A stretch of DNA of 64,000 bases from Chryseobacterium potabilaquae (GTDB lineage Bacteria; Bacteroidota; Bacteroidia; Flavobacteriales; Weeksellaceae), in NCBI RefSeq assembly GCF_902728265.1, contig NZ_CACVBR010000002.1, forward strand, positions 124,001 through 188,000. The letters are read 5' to 3'. Under the pieces are notes generated by a model, which was given only the letters and a program-made list of their open reading frames with translations, was not told where the DNA came from and did not search any database. Positions 35,457 through 42,822 of this stretch are shown piece by piece (positions within the stretch are counted from its first letter, which is position 1; the number at the start of each line of letters is the position of its first letter). Made by a program: the position numbers and the translations under genes.

Positions 35457-36098
35457 TTAAGGCGCTAACCGAGAAACAATCCAATCCAATTCATTCAAAG
35501 TATATACAATTCTATCATGAAGCCGATTAGGCCGTCCTTGCCAAAATTCTACTTCATAGGGCTTTGCGAGATATCCACCCCAATTTTCAGGTCTAGGAAT
35601 TTCGTCATTTTGATATTGCTTTTCTAATTCTAATAATTTGTCTTCTAAAAATTCCCTATTAGGAATCACCTGACTTTGTGGAGATACCACTGCTCCCAAC
35701 TGACTTCCTTTAGGTCTTGAATGAAAATAACCATCACTTAGATTTTCGGAAATCCTACTTAGATTGGTTTTAATGATAACCTGCCGCTCCAAACTTGGCC
35801 AGAAAAAATGTAGACATGCTTTATGATTTTTTTCAATTGCTTTCCCTTTTTTACTATCATAGTTGGTATAAAAAATAAATCCTTCATATGTATAAGCTTT
35901 GAGAAGAACCATTCTCGTTCGAGGACATCCATCATCTTCTACTGTTGAAATAGCCATTGCATTGGCTTCGGAAATATTTGGACTTTCGGAAGCCTCTAAA
36001 AACCAATCTCTGAATTGTTCAATTGGATTTTGTTTTATCTCACTTTCAATAAGTTGAGATTTCTCATACACTTTTCTTTTATCATGCAGGTTTTCCAT
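35457..36098 (-). CDS. pdxH: Pyridoxamine/pyridoxine 5'-phosphate oxidase
   Basis: FMN enzyme that oxidises PNP or PMP to pyridoxal phosphate in the cytoplasm. Signatures: NAMAISTVEDDGCPRTRMVLLK, FYTNYDSKKGKAIEKN, HFFWPSLERQVIIK, SRPKGSQLGAVVSPQSQVI, and the C-terminal EFWQGRPNRLHDR through WIVSRLAP. At 213 residues it is full length. It is divergent from the YqgE gene with only 25 bases between starts. Confidence 0.97.
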   Translation of the reverse strand: MENLHDKRKVYEKSQLIESEIKQNPIEQFRDWFLEASESPNISEANAMAISTVEDDGCPRTRMVLLKAYTYEGFIFYTNYDSKKGKAIEKNHKACLHFFWPSLERQVIIKTNLSRISENLSDGYFHSRPKGSQLGAVVSPQSQVIPNREFLEDKLLELEKQYQNDEIPRPENWGGYLAKPYEVEFWQGRPNRLHDRIVYTLNELDWIVSRLAP

Positions 36099-36112
36099 AA
36101 ATAATTTTTTAT

Positions 36113-36120
36113 TAAATTTG
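36113..36120 (+). promoter_or_regulatory. -7 box (TAAATTTG) three bases before the YqgE gene
   Basis: TAAATTTG is followed by AGT and ATG. A TTTT lies 18 bases upstream. Transcripts would start at or just inside the ATG. Confidence 0.65.
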
Positions 36121-36123
36121 AGT

Positions 36124-36672
36124 ATGAATTACTCATACAAAGGTAAAATATTAATTTCCACACCTGATATTTCCGGCGATATTTTTTCTAGATCGGTAGT
36201 TTTAGTTATTGAACATAACGAAAAAGGTGCTTTTGGTTTAATATTGAACAAAAGAAATAAACAAATGAGTAATAAATTCAAAGATTTTTTTGAATTTAAA
36301 ATTGAAGTATATGACGGAGGGCCAATAGAAAATGATAAAGTTTTCTTTATCGTAAAAGGCAAAAAGGTTACTGAAAATTACACTGAAATTACTGACGAAT
36401 TTTACTTAACAGAAGATATAGAAAATATTATAAGTAACATCCTAAGTGGTGAACTCACCATTAATCAAGTCAAAATTTTTTCTGGATATTCCGGATGGTC
36501 ATCCATGCAATTAGATAATGAAATACAAAGAAAACTTTGGACAGTCGTTGATGTATATAATTTAGATTATACTTTACCTAACGATCAAACACTTTGGAAA
36601 TCAATTATGCAAAATCTGGGAGGCGAATATCTACTCTGGGCCAATTCTCCTGAAGATATTTCTTTAAATTGA
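36124..36672 (+). CDS. YqgE/AlgH (UPF0301) family protein
   Basis: A 182-residue cytoplasmic protein of UPF0301: GKILISTPDISGDIFSRSVV, HNEKGAFGLILNKR, VYDGGPIENDKVFF and the IFSGYSGWSSMQLDNEIQ motif. The true ATG at 36124 is used; the TTG at 36118 overlaps the -7 box. AlgH was linked to alginate control in Pseudomonas, but the molecular role of the family is not settled. It is transcribed away from pdxH. Confidence 0.93.
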   Translation: MNYSYKGKILISTPDISGDIFSRSVVLVIEHNEKGAFGLILNKRNKQMSNKFKDFFEFKIEVYDGGPIENDKVFFIVKGKKVTENYTEITDEFYLTEDIENIISNILSGELTINQVKIFSGYSGWSSMQLDNEIQRKLWTVVDVYNLDYTLPNDQTLWKSIMQNLGGEYLLWANSPEDISLN

Positions 36673-36797
36673 ATATTTTGATTAATAAAATTCAAATAAC
36701 AACAAAAATAGTTATAAACAATTAACAAAAATTAGGATTGAATTAACTAATTTTTAGGAAATAATTTACGTTATTTGATGAATCAAAATCATTAAAA

Positions 36798-37379
36798 ATG
36801 AAAGAAATTAAACTATTAGCATTAGCTTTTTTCTCAGTAGCATTTTTATCTTTCACCCCCACTAAAAAAGAATATATTATTATAGATGCAGGTCATGGTG
36901 GAAATGATTTGGGTGCTAGCTTTAATGGCATTTCGGAAAAAGAAATTGTATTAAATATAGCAAAGCAGATCAAGGAAATTAATAAGAGCCAAGAAAAGTA
37001 CGAAATCCTTCTTACAAGAAATGACGATGAGTATACAACTCTTGTGAATAGAACTGATAAAATTAATGAACTAAATCCTGCTATGGTTATTTCTCTTCAT
37101 ATTAATCGTACCACTGAAAAGGAAACCACAAAACAGGGCCAAGAAATCTTTGTTCAAGACAATGAAAAGTCAAAGAAAATTGCTGAACAAATTATTAAAA
37201 AGTTTGGAACTTGCCCTATTACCACAGGCAATCTCCATATTCTAAAAGAATCCAAATCTCCTACCGTACTAGTTGAGTTAGGATACATAAACAATCAAAA
37301 AGATAGGGATTATTTAACAAATAAAGATGGGCAAAAAGAAATAGCTCAAAAATTTGTTGATCTTTTCAACGAAAACTAA
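36798..37379 (+). CDS. N-acetylmuramoyl-L-alanine amidase (Amidase_3)
   Basis: A 193-residue exported zinc amidase that cleaves the amide between MurNAc and the stem peptide. A signal peptide or anchor covers residues 1-20. Zinc and catalytic residues: H33 in DAGHGG, E47 in ISEKEI, H101 in VISLHIN and E160 in VLVELGYINN. It is one catalytic domain with no SPOR or LysM repeat. It acts in the periplasm on peptidoglycan, probably in cell separation or turnover. Preceded by about 120 AT-rich bases without a clear promoter match. Confidence 0.93.
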   Translation: MKEIKLLALAFFSVAFLSFTPTKKEYIIIDAGHGGNDLGASFNGISEKEIVLNIAKQIKEINKSQEKYEILLTRNDDEYTTLVNRTDKINELNPAMVISLHINRTTEKETTKQGQEIFVQDNEKSKKIAEQIIKKFGTCPITTGNLHILKESKSPTVLVELGYINNQKDRDYLTNKDGQKEIAQKFVDLFNEN

Positions 37380-37411
37380 TAAAAAAAACAAATTCTGTTT
37401 TATTCAGAATA

Positions 37412-37455
37412 AAACCCGGTAAAGGACTTTTGCAGTTTTGTTGTTTACCGGGTTT
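37412..37455 (-). terminator. Terminator between amidase and class IV aminotransferase-like genes
   Basis: A perfect 12-bp stem AAACCCGGTAAA / TTTACCGGGTTT with a 20-base loop. The better T-run is on the minus strand. A second small hairpin (ATTCTG/CAGAAT, about 37392-37410) follows in the same direction. Confidence 0.8.
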
Positions 37456-37463
37456 GCCAATTT

Positions 37464-38270
37464 CTAGAAACTATCCTTCCAATTTTGTACCATTTCTGAA
37501 AAACGGGAATTAGTAAACGTTTTATTTCTTATCTTTCCTACAGAAAATACACCTTTCTCATCAGAAATTAATAAAATCTCTTCAGCTTTCTGAGATTCGA
37601 ATGCAATAATTTCATTTTCTTGAATATCTATAATGTTACCTTTATGCAAAAAAGTAACAAAATTTTCCATTAATGGAGAAATGTAAGCTCCCTCAGATTG
37701 TTTAGGAATTTTTATGGTATCCTTTTCTAAAAAAAGAAGATTACCCATTGTAGAACGTGCTATTCTTTTATTGGGGTTAAGCAAAATTACATCATCTAAA
37801 TCATTTTCCTGAGCATAAATTTTGCCATAAATATTTTCTGGGCAATGAACCCGGATATTACTTAATAGATTATTATTTACATTTATTTCCTTAATAAGAT
37901 CTAGCTCTAAAAACCTTGAAGGAATACTCAATATATCTTCTATTTCTTCAACTTCATAATAATAATCTACTGAGGATCTCGCTAACATCGACTCATCGGA
38001 GTTTCTAAAAACCTGAAAATGAACAATTCCGTTTTTCACTCCTCTTTCCTCAATAATTTCTCGTTGAAAAAGACCCTGAAAAAACTCTAACGTATACGTT
38101 AAAGGAATATTCATTCTCATTTTTCTCATAGAAGCCATTAAAAAGAAATAGCATTCCTCATCCATAATAAGTGACGCATTTCTTATAAAGAAAGAAACCT
38201 TTATAGCATCTCCAAAGAAAAACGCTCTATTACTATTTAATTTATCCGATGTATAATATTGATTTTCCAA
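37464..38270 (-). CDS. Class IV aminotransferase homologue lacking the PLP lysine
   Basis: A 268-residue protein of the PabC/D-alanine-aminotransferase fold. FLMASMRKMRMNIPLTYTLEF, IYAQENDLDDVILLN and PKQSEGAYISPLMENF align with flavobacterial class IV enzymes. Key residues are changed. The catalytic Lys of the SNxKT motif is R140 in LLSNIRVHCPEN. The Glu of the xxETTxSN motif is R172 in IARSTMGN. The usual FETIR strand reads VSFFIR, and the EDHYxRL helix has Cys and Phe. PLP chemistry is therefore unlikely and the protein may be a pseudoenzyme. Frame and codon use are intact. The alignment is by eye. Confidence 0.75.
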   Translation of the reverse strand: MENQYYTSDKLNSNRAFFFGDAIKVSFFIRNASLIMDEECYFFLMASMRKMRMNIPLTYTLEFFQGLFQREIIEERGVKNGIVHFQVFRNSDESMLARSSVDYYYEVEEIEDILSIPSRFLELDLIKEINVNNNLLSNIRVHCPENIYGKIYAQENDLDDVILLNPNKRIARSTMGNLLFLEKDTIKIPKQSEGAYISPLMENFVTFLHKGNIIDIQENEIIAFESQKAEEILLISDEKGVFSVGKIRNKTFTNSRFSEMVQNWKDSF

Positions 38271-38300
38271 TTTTAAATATCATTTATTTATAAAAAAATA

Positions 38301-38320
38301 ATGAACGATAAATCGTTCAT
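38301..38320 (-). terminator. Terminator after the START-like gene
   Basis: A perfect 9-bp stem ATGAACGAT / ATCGTTCAT with a two-base spacer. A T7 run follows on the minus strand. Confidence 0.82.
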
Positions 38321-38347
38321 CAGTTTCTATCTTCAGTACAGCATAGA

Positions 38348-38734
38348 TTAAGCAGCACCTAATTTTATTCTAAGGTTTTCAATAAGGTTTTCCCAATACA
38401 TTGCGTTTTCACTTTCGTCTCCTTCTTCACAGAAATCTGTAATATTCAAAGATAAATCTTCCGTAATATCATCTATTACTATAGTCATTTCAAAAAAGTG
38501 TTTTGTCCCTTCATCTTCCTCCCATCTAAAACGCACGAAACCTTCAGGCTTATATCTAATTAAAGTAGCTTTTTCAGCAGGACCTCCTCCCCAACTGAAA
38601 AAGAAATCATCACCTTTCTCTATTACATCATCCGCAAACCATTCAGACAATCCCTCCGCAGTTGCCAGATATTCGTAGAGAATCTCTGATAAACAGTGCA
38701 TTGGAAATTCGTAATGGACTTTATGTTTCGCCAT
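38348..38734 (-). CDS. START-like (SRPBCC/AHSA1-type) domain protein
   Basis: A 128-residue soluble protein: HKVHYEFPMHCLSEILYEYL, GLSEWFADDVIEKGDDFFFSW, RFRWEEDEGTKHFFEMTIV and a C-terminal helix ENLIENLRIKLGAA. This is the compact flavobacterial START-like family, with a hydrophobic pocket and no known ligand. I chose the ATG at 38734, giving the conserved MAKHKVHYEF start; the ATG at 38761 adds nine unconserved residues and lies near a TATATTGC -7-like box. Confidence 0.88.
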   Translation of the reverse strand: MAKHKVHYEFPMHCLSEILYEYLATAEGLSEWFADDVIEKGDDFFFSWGGGPAEKATLIRYKPEGFVRFRWEEDEGTKHFFEMTIVIDDITEDLSLNITDFCEEGDESENAMYWENLIENLRIKLGAA

Positions 38735-38921
38735 ATAATCTTTGTTTTTAACGTCCCGCAATATATAAATTAATTTTTTTATTACACAAAAATGTATTTA
38801 TTTTTTTATACGATCTGCATGATATTTATCAGAGTCTTTTAAATCACCATATCATTAAAAATTTCGTCCAAATACTATATATAACATATAAAAATTCTTT
38901 CATATTTTGAATAATTTTCAC

Positions 38922-40103
38922 TTAATTATCGTTTAAAACATCTAGAATAATTTTACAACCTTCTCGAATTTCCTCTAAAGAAATTGTTAATGGTGGAGAA
39001 ATTCTTAGATATTCATTTCTATATAACTGCCAAAATACGATAAGACCTTTTTCCATACATTTTTTAGCCACTTCTAATGTATATTCAGGGGAGCCCAAAT
39101 TCACCGCCAGCATCAATCCTTTTCCATTAATATTTTGAACCTTAGGATGATCCAACAACTTTCTAAACAAGCATTCTTTTTCTTCAATTTCATCCATCAG
39201 TCCACTTTCTAGTACTTCTTTTAGCGTGGCATAACTGGATGCTGCTATTAAAGGATTTCCCCCAAAAGTAGTAATATGCCCTAACTTTGGAGAATAAGAT
39301 AATGTTTCCATTATTTCTTTTGAACTCATAAAAGCTCCTACCGGAACTCCTCCTCCCATACCTTTACCCATCACCAAAATATCAGGAACAATTCCAAAAT
39401 GTTCAAATGAAAAAAGCTTACCTGTTCTTCCAAAGCCCGGCTGAATTTCATCAAGAATTAACAAAGCCCCTACCTCTTCACATCTCTTTTTCAGATTAAA
39501 TAGATAATTGGGATCAGGTACTAAAAAACCAGCCGCCCCTTGGATTGTTTCCATAATAACACAAGCCGTCTTCTCTGTAATTTTATAAAATTCATTTTCA
39601 TCATTAAACTCTATAAAATCAATCATTGGTAATAAGGGGCGAAATTCTCTTTTATGGAATTCATTTCCTGAAACACTTAACGCACCATGAGTATTTCCAT
39701 GGTAAGAATTTTTAAAAGAAATAATCTCTTCCCTTCCCGTATATCTTTTTGCTAATTTCAAACTCCCATCGATAGCTTCTGCTCCACTGTTCACCAAATA
39801 GGTAATTTCCAAAGGAGCAGGAGTGGATTCTGCCAATAGTTTACATAATGCTACAGGCATTTCTTGAGCATATTCACCGTATACCATTACATGTAGATAT
39901 TTAGTAGCCTGTTCTACAATAGCATTAACTATTTTCGGATGTGAATGCCCTAATGTATTAGCAGAGACCCCTGCTACAAAATCCAAATATCTCCTCCCAT
40001 CTTTACCTACAATATAACTTCCTTCAGCTTTTTCCACTTCAAAACCTGCCGCAAATTTTGTTGTTTGAGCCTGATATAAAAAAAAATCTTTTTGAATATT
40101 CAT
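38922..40103 (-). CDS. Class III (acetylornithine-type) aminotransferase
   Basis: A 393-residue PLP aminotransferase of fold type I, class III. The PLP Lys is K247 in ILVMGKGMGGGVP. The Asp that holds the pyridine nitrogen is in ILDEIQPGFGRTG (D219). NSGAEAIDGSLKLAKRYTGR binds phosphate. It belongs to the omega-aminotransferase group (acetylornithine, ornithine, lysine or GABA); the donor is not clear because no arginine-pathway genes are adjacent. The ATG at 40103 is used because the longer start at 40136 lies upstream of the -7 box at 40121-40128. Confidence 0.9.
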   Translation of the reverse strand: MNIQKDFFLYQAQTTKFAAGFEVEKAEGSYIVGKDGRRYLDFVAGVSANTLGHSHPKIVNAIVEQATKYLHVMVYGEYAQEMPVALCKLLAESTPAPLEITYLVNSGAEAIDGSLKLAKRYTGREEIISFKNSYHGNTHGALSVSGNEFHKREFRPLLPMIDFIEFNDENEFYKITEKTACVIMETIQGAAGFLVPDPNYLFNLKKRCEEVGALLILDEIQPGFGRTGKLFSFEHFGIVPDILVMGKGMGGGVPVGAFMSSKEIMETLSYSPKLGHITTFGGNPLIAASSYATLKEVLESGLMDEIEEKECLFRKLLDHPKVQNINGKGLMLAVNLGSPEYTLEVAKKCMEKGLIVFWQLYRNEYLRISPPLTISLEEIREGCKIILDVLNDN

Positions 40104-40120
40104 TTTAATGAAATTTTCAG

Positions 40121-40153
40121 CAAATCTATAAAACATTCAGTAAACAGAGCAAA
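40121..40153 (-). promoter_or_regulatory. Promoter (TTTG-N21-TAGATTTG) of the class III aminotransferase
   Basis: On the minus strand TTTG (40150-40153) and TAGATTTG (40121-40128) are 21 bases apart. The leader to the ATG at 40103 would be about ten bases. Confidence 0.8.
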
Positions 40154-40170
40154 CGATATAAAAAGAATAA

Positions 40171-40202
40171 AAAAAATCGCTCTCAAAAAAAATGAGAGCG
40201 AT
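40171..40202 (-). terminator. Orphan terminator, 330 bases past the OstA-like gene
   Basis: A 10-bp stem ATCGCTCTCA / TGAGAGCGAT with a seven-base A-rich loop. The minus strand continues into eight T. It is directional to the minus strand, yet the nearest upstream gene already has a terminator at 40474-40506. Confidence 0.8.
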
Positions 40203-40473
40203 ATCCACCAAATCACAAAATATTAATATAGTTTCACTTTACCATGTGATAAATGTACAAAAAATATCAATTGAAACAATAAAATTCTCAATAAAATATT
40301 AATTTAAATGCAAATAATATAATTTCAAGCCGATGTGAAATAAAGAATCGTTAAAAGTAAGCTCCCATATGACTTATCCCTTCACTTATTTTGGAATAAT
40401 TTTTCACTATTCCCAAAATAAACATTCAAAAACATGAGATTTCATAGCGCTTTTATATACTTTTTAAAAAATT
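40203..40473 (-). other. Gene-free region, possible small RNA or long 3' UTR
   Basis: No open frame of note. It contains a hairpin with one bulge (40386-40398 with 40408-40421, arms TTATTTTGGAATA and TATTCCCAAAATAA). It is bounded by two minus-strand terminators. I found no TAnnTTTG box inside on the minus strand, so an independent transcript is only a possibility. Confidence 0.3.
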
Positions 40474-40506
40474 AATTCACCATTTCCATAGATGAAATGG
40501 TGAATT
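40474..40506 (-). terminator. Terminator after the OstA-like gene
   Basis: A perfect 13-bp stem (40474-40486 with 40494-40506) and seven-base loop. T6 follows on the minus strand. Confidence 0.85.
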
Positions 40507-40531
40507 TGATTTTTTACATAGAAAAATGGAG

Positions 40532-42277
40532 TTATTTTCTTGTCCGTTTTGGTTTTTTAGCTTCTTCCTTAGCCTTCTCTTTATCAATTTCTTCTTGTGC
40601 ACGATCATAAAGAGAAGTATTTGCAGAATATATTATTTCATCATAATCAGGAGTATCTACAAGTATATCCTGCCATTTTCGTATACGATCTTTTGTATTC
40701 CAATTAAAATCAGCAAATTTTCTTTTAGAAGGTTCTATCTTACTCATTGGATATGTATCTGATGTTGCTCCAATACTACAAGAAACAACCTGTAACGCCT
40801 TTTCTTCAAAAAGAGCTCCTAAAATTCCACAGGATGTAAGAGAAATTCCAATCCTTTCTTTTTCTTGTGTATTTTCATTCACATCATCAGAATAGCTAAT
40901 TGATTGTGCATTTCCAATTACCTTAGCTTCTTTCAGATTATTATTCTGATAATATACGGTCATTAACTTTCCTTTTACCTGATTAAATTCATCTTTCAGA
41001 TCTAAGGAGTCTACTTTGCTTATTGCAAAAGCATCATCAATAACTTTTAAAGAATCTATATTCTCTTCTTTTGTATTAAAGTATGCCTCAATTTTTTTAC
41101 CTGTTACCTGCTTTTCACCACTCCATAATATGGGTGCTGTAAACATGTGCATCACTCCATCAGTTTCATTAAAAGCAATAGAATCTGCCCTACCTTGAGC
41201 ATTAGATTTATAAAACCTAGCTTTCTTAAATGCTCTTAAAAAACTTTTTTTAGTCGTTGGATTCAGAGAATCCGGTTTCTGTAAGGAAATAATCTTTTCA
41301 GCAGCAAAGTACATGGAATCTTTCTCAAAAGCTTTTACAGCGTACGGATTTTTAGTCATAACGGCAGAATCTTTCTTTTCATAAATTTCGCCATAACCCC
41401 CTTTTATCCACCGCCTTTCTTTTGGATCATCTAATGTTACATTTCCCGTAGCGGTACCAAAACCTGTGAATTGATTAAAATACATATCATCGCCCGTCAG
41501 GATTTTATCATTATAATGTATCCTTGAATTCTTATTAAGATATGCTTCTTTAGAATTCATACTATAAGTTCCTTTTTCAGTGTACAAATAATTTTTAGGA
41601 TTATCCTTTCTTGTGATAGTAGTAGGTCCAAAAAATTCAGCTACTTTAGTAAGCTGATTTTGTTTTATATTTTTTCCTTCTACAGTATAATCAGGATTAT
41701 CTATTTTTACATTTCCTACAAAATCTATCAATTTTGTATCTAAAAAATAGGTTGCTGAATTGGTATACATCACATTTTGACCATCAGAAATAGTCCCTCC
41801 TGTATTAAAATATGCTTGTCTTGAAAGCCTATCGTAATACATCGTTTCAGTTTTTATCGTTTGCTGAGGATCAACAAGTATTACATTTTTTCGGGCTACA
41901 CCTTTTTGAGTATTCCCATCATATTCCATTTCACCTGCTGTAATCACTGAACCATCAGTATTTTGCAATTTTACATTTCCAATTGCTTTTACAAAGTTTT
42001 CCTCTTCATACATCACTACCTCATCAGCAGTCAGAATTGATCCCTGATGCTCAATTTTCACATTCCCTTTCATATAACGGTTCCCGTCATACATTTTCTG
42101 ATCTTTTATGATTTCGTCAGCATTGAGAATCTTTACCTTATTTTCGGGTTTTATTTGTTGTGGTTGTGCATTTATTACAGGATTCTGTAAATAGGGTTCT
42201 CGTTGCGCAGGCTTTTGTTTATCTTGCGCAAAAGTAAGTACTGATACAAAAAACAAGAATGCAAAAAATAGTTTCAT
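40532..42277 (-). CDS. OstA-like (LptA/LptD N-terminal type) periplasmic protein
   Basis: A 581-residue exported protein with signal peptide MKLFFAFLFFVSVLTFAQ and repeated beta-jellyroll OstA units: NRYMKGNVKIEHQGSILTAD, KAIGNVKLQNTDGSVITAGE, ATGNVTLDD. This is the fold of LptA and the periplasmic part of LptD, which carry LPS across the periplasm. Bacteroidetes have long OstA proteins of this kind in addition to LptD. The C-terminal 40 residues are Lys/Glu-rich (KAKEEAKKPKRTRK). The start codon lies three bases after the Fur-family gene's stop, so the two are co-transcribed. Confidence 0.88.
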   Translation of the reverse strand: MKLFFAFLFFVSVLTFAQDKQKPAQREPYLQNPVINAQPQQIKPENKVKILNADEIIKDQKMYDGNRYMKGNVKIEHQGSILTADEVVMYEEENFVKAIGNVKLQNTDGSVITAGEMEYDGNTQKGVARKNVILVDPQQTIKTETMYYDRLSRQAYFNTGGTISDGQNVMYTNSATYFLDTKLIDFVGNVKIDNPDYTVEGKNIKQNQLTKVAEFFGPTTITRKDNPKNYLYTEKGTYSMNSKEAYLNKNSRIHYNDKILTGDDMYFNQFTGFGTATGNVTLDDPKERRWIKGGYGEIYEKKDSAVMTKNPYAVKAFEKDSMYFAAEKIISLQKPDSLNPTTKKSFLRAFKKARFYKSNAQGRADSIAFNETDGVMHMFTAPILWSGEKQVTGKKIEAYFNTKEENIDSLKVIDDAFAISKVDSLDLKDEFNQVKGKLMTVYYQNNNLKEAKVIGNAQSISYSDDVNENTQEKERIGISLTSCGILGALFEEKALQVVSCSIGATSDTYPMSKIEPSKRKFADFNWNTKDRIRKWQDILVDTPDYDEIIYSANTSLYDRAQEEIDKEKAKEEAKKPKRTRK

Positions 42278-42280
42278 TAA

Positions 42281-42754
42281 TTAATCATTCTTAGTACCAT
42301 AAAAATACAGCGAATGAGAATCAATTCTTACCCCAAATGCTTCTTCAATTGCTTCTTTAATTCCTTGGATCCTTGGATCGCAAAACTCAATAATCTCTTC
42401 AATTTCCTTATCAGAATCTTTTTTATAAATTACAAGATGATCATGTTGTTTGTCAAAATAAGATTTCTCATAAGATGAAGACGTAAGTGTCTTTTCACCA
42501 AATTGGTGCTTGCGGATTAACCCAGCATCAAGAAAGATCTCGATTGTATTATAAATAGTAGCCTTAGAAACGTGATATTTTTTCTGCATCATTAAAAGAT
42601 ATAGATCATCCACGTTAAAGTGATGATCCATATTATATATTTCCTCTAATATAGTATATCGTTCAGGAGTATTTCTAAAACCTTTTTCTAATAAATAGTT
42701 TCTTAAAACATCTTTAATTAAGGCTATATTTTTTTCTTTTTGTATTGTATCCAT
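42281..42754 (-). CDS. Fur-family transcriptional regulator without the Cys4 zinc site
   Basis: A 157-residue Fur-superfamily repressor. The winged helix spans about 15-85 (RNTPERYTILEEIYNMDHHF, VSKATIYNTIEIFLDAGLIRKHQFG). The regulatory metal site is seen in KQHDHLVIY and the C-terminal HSLYFYG. The usual CxxCG pairs that hold structural zinc are missing; the position after HDHLVIY reads KKDSDKE. The start is ATG at 42754, with TTG one codon upstream. A -7 box lies 15 bases before it. It may sense iron, zinc or peroxide; the family member cannot be named. It forms an operon with the OstA-like gene. Confidence 0.9.
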   Translation of the reverse strand: MDTIQKEKNIALIKDVLRNYLLEKGFRNTPERYTILEEIYNMDHHFNVDDLYLLMMQKKYHVSKATIYNTIEIFLDAGLIRKHQFGEKTLTSSSYEKSYFDKQHDHLVIYKKDSDKEIEEIIEFCDPRIQGIKEAIEEAFGVRIDSHSLYFYGTKND

Positions 42755-42769
42755 CAAAAAAATTATCTA

Positions 42770-42777
42770 CAAATTTA
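42770..42777 (-). promoter_or_regulatory. -7 box (TAAATTTG) of the fur-ostA operon
   Basis: A perfect TAnnTTTG on the minus strand, 15 bases before the fur ATG, in the 68-base gap after kup. Confidence 0.6.
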
Positions 42778-42822
42778 TTGATTTTTATTTAAATAAAGGG
42801 TAGACTATTTTGTTAAAGGATC

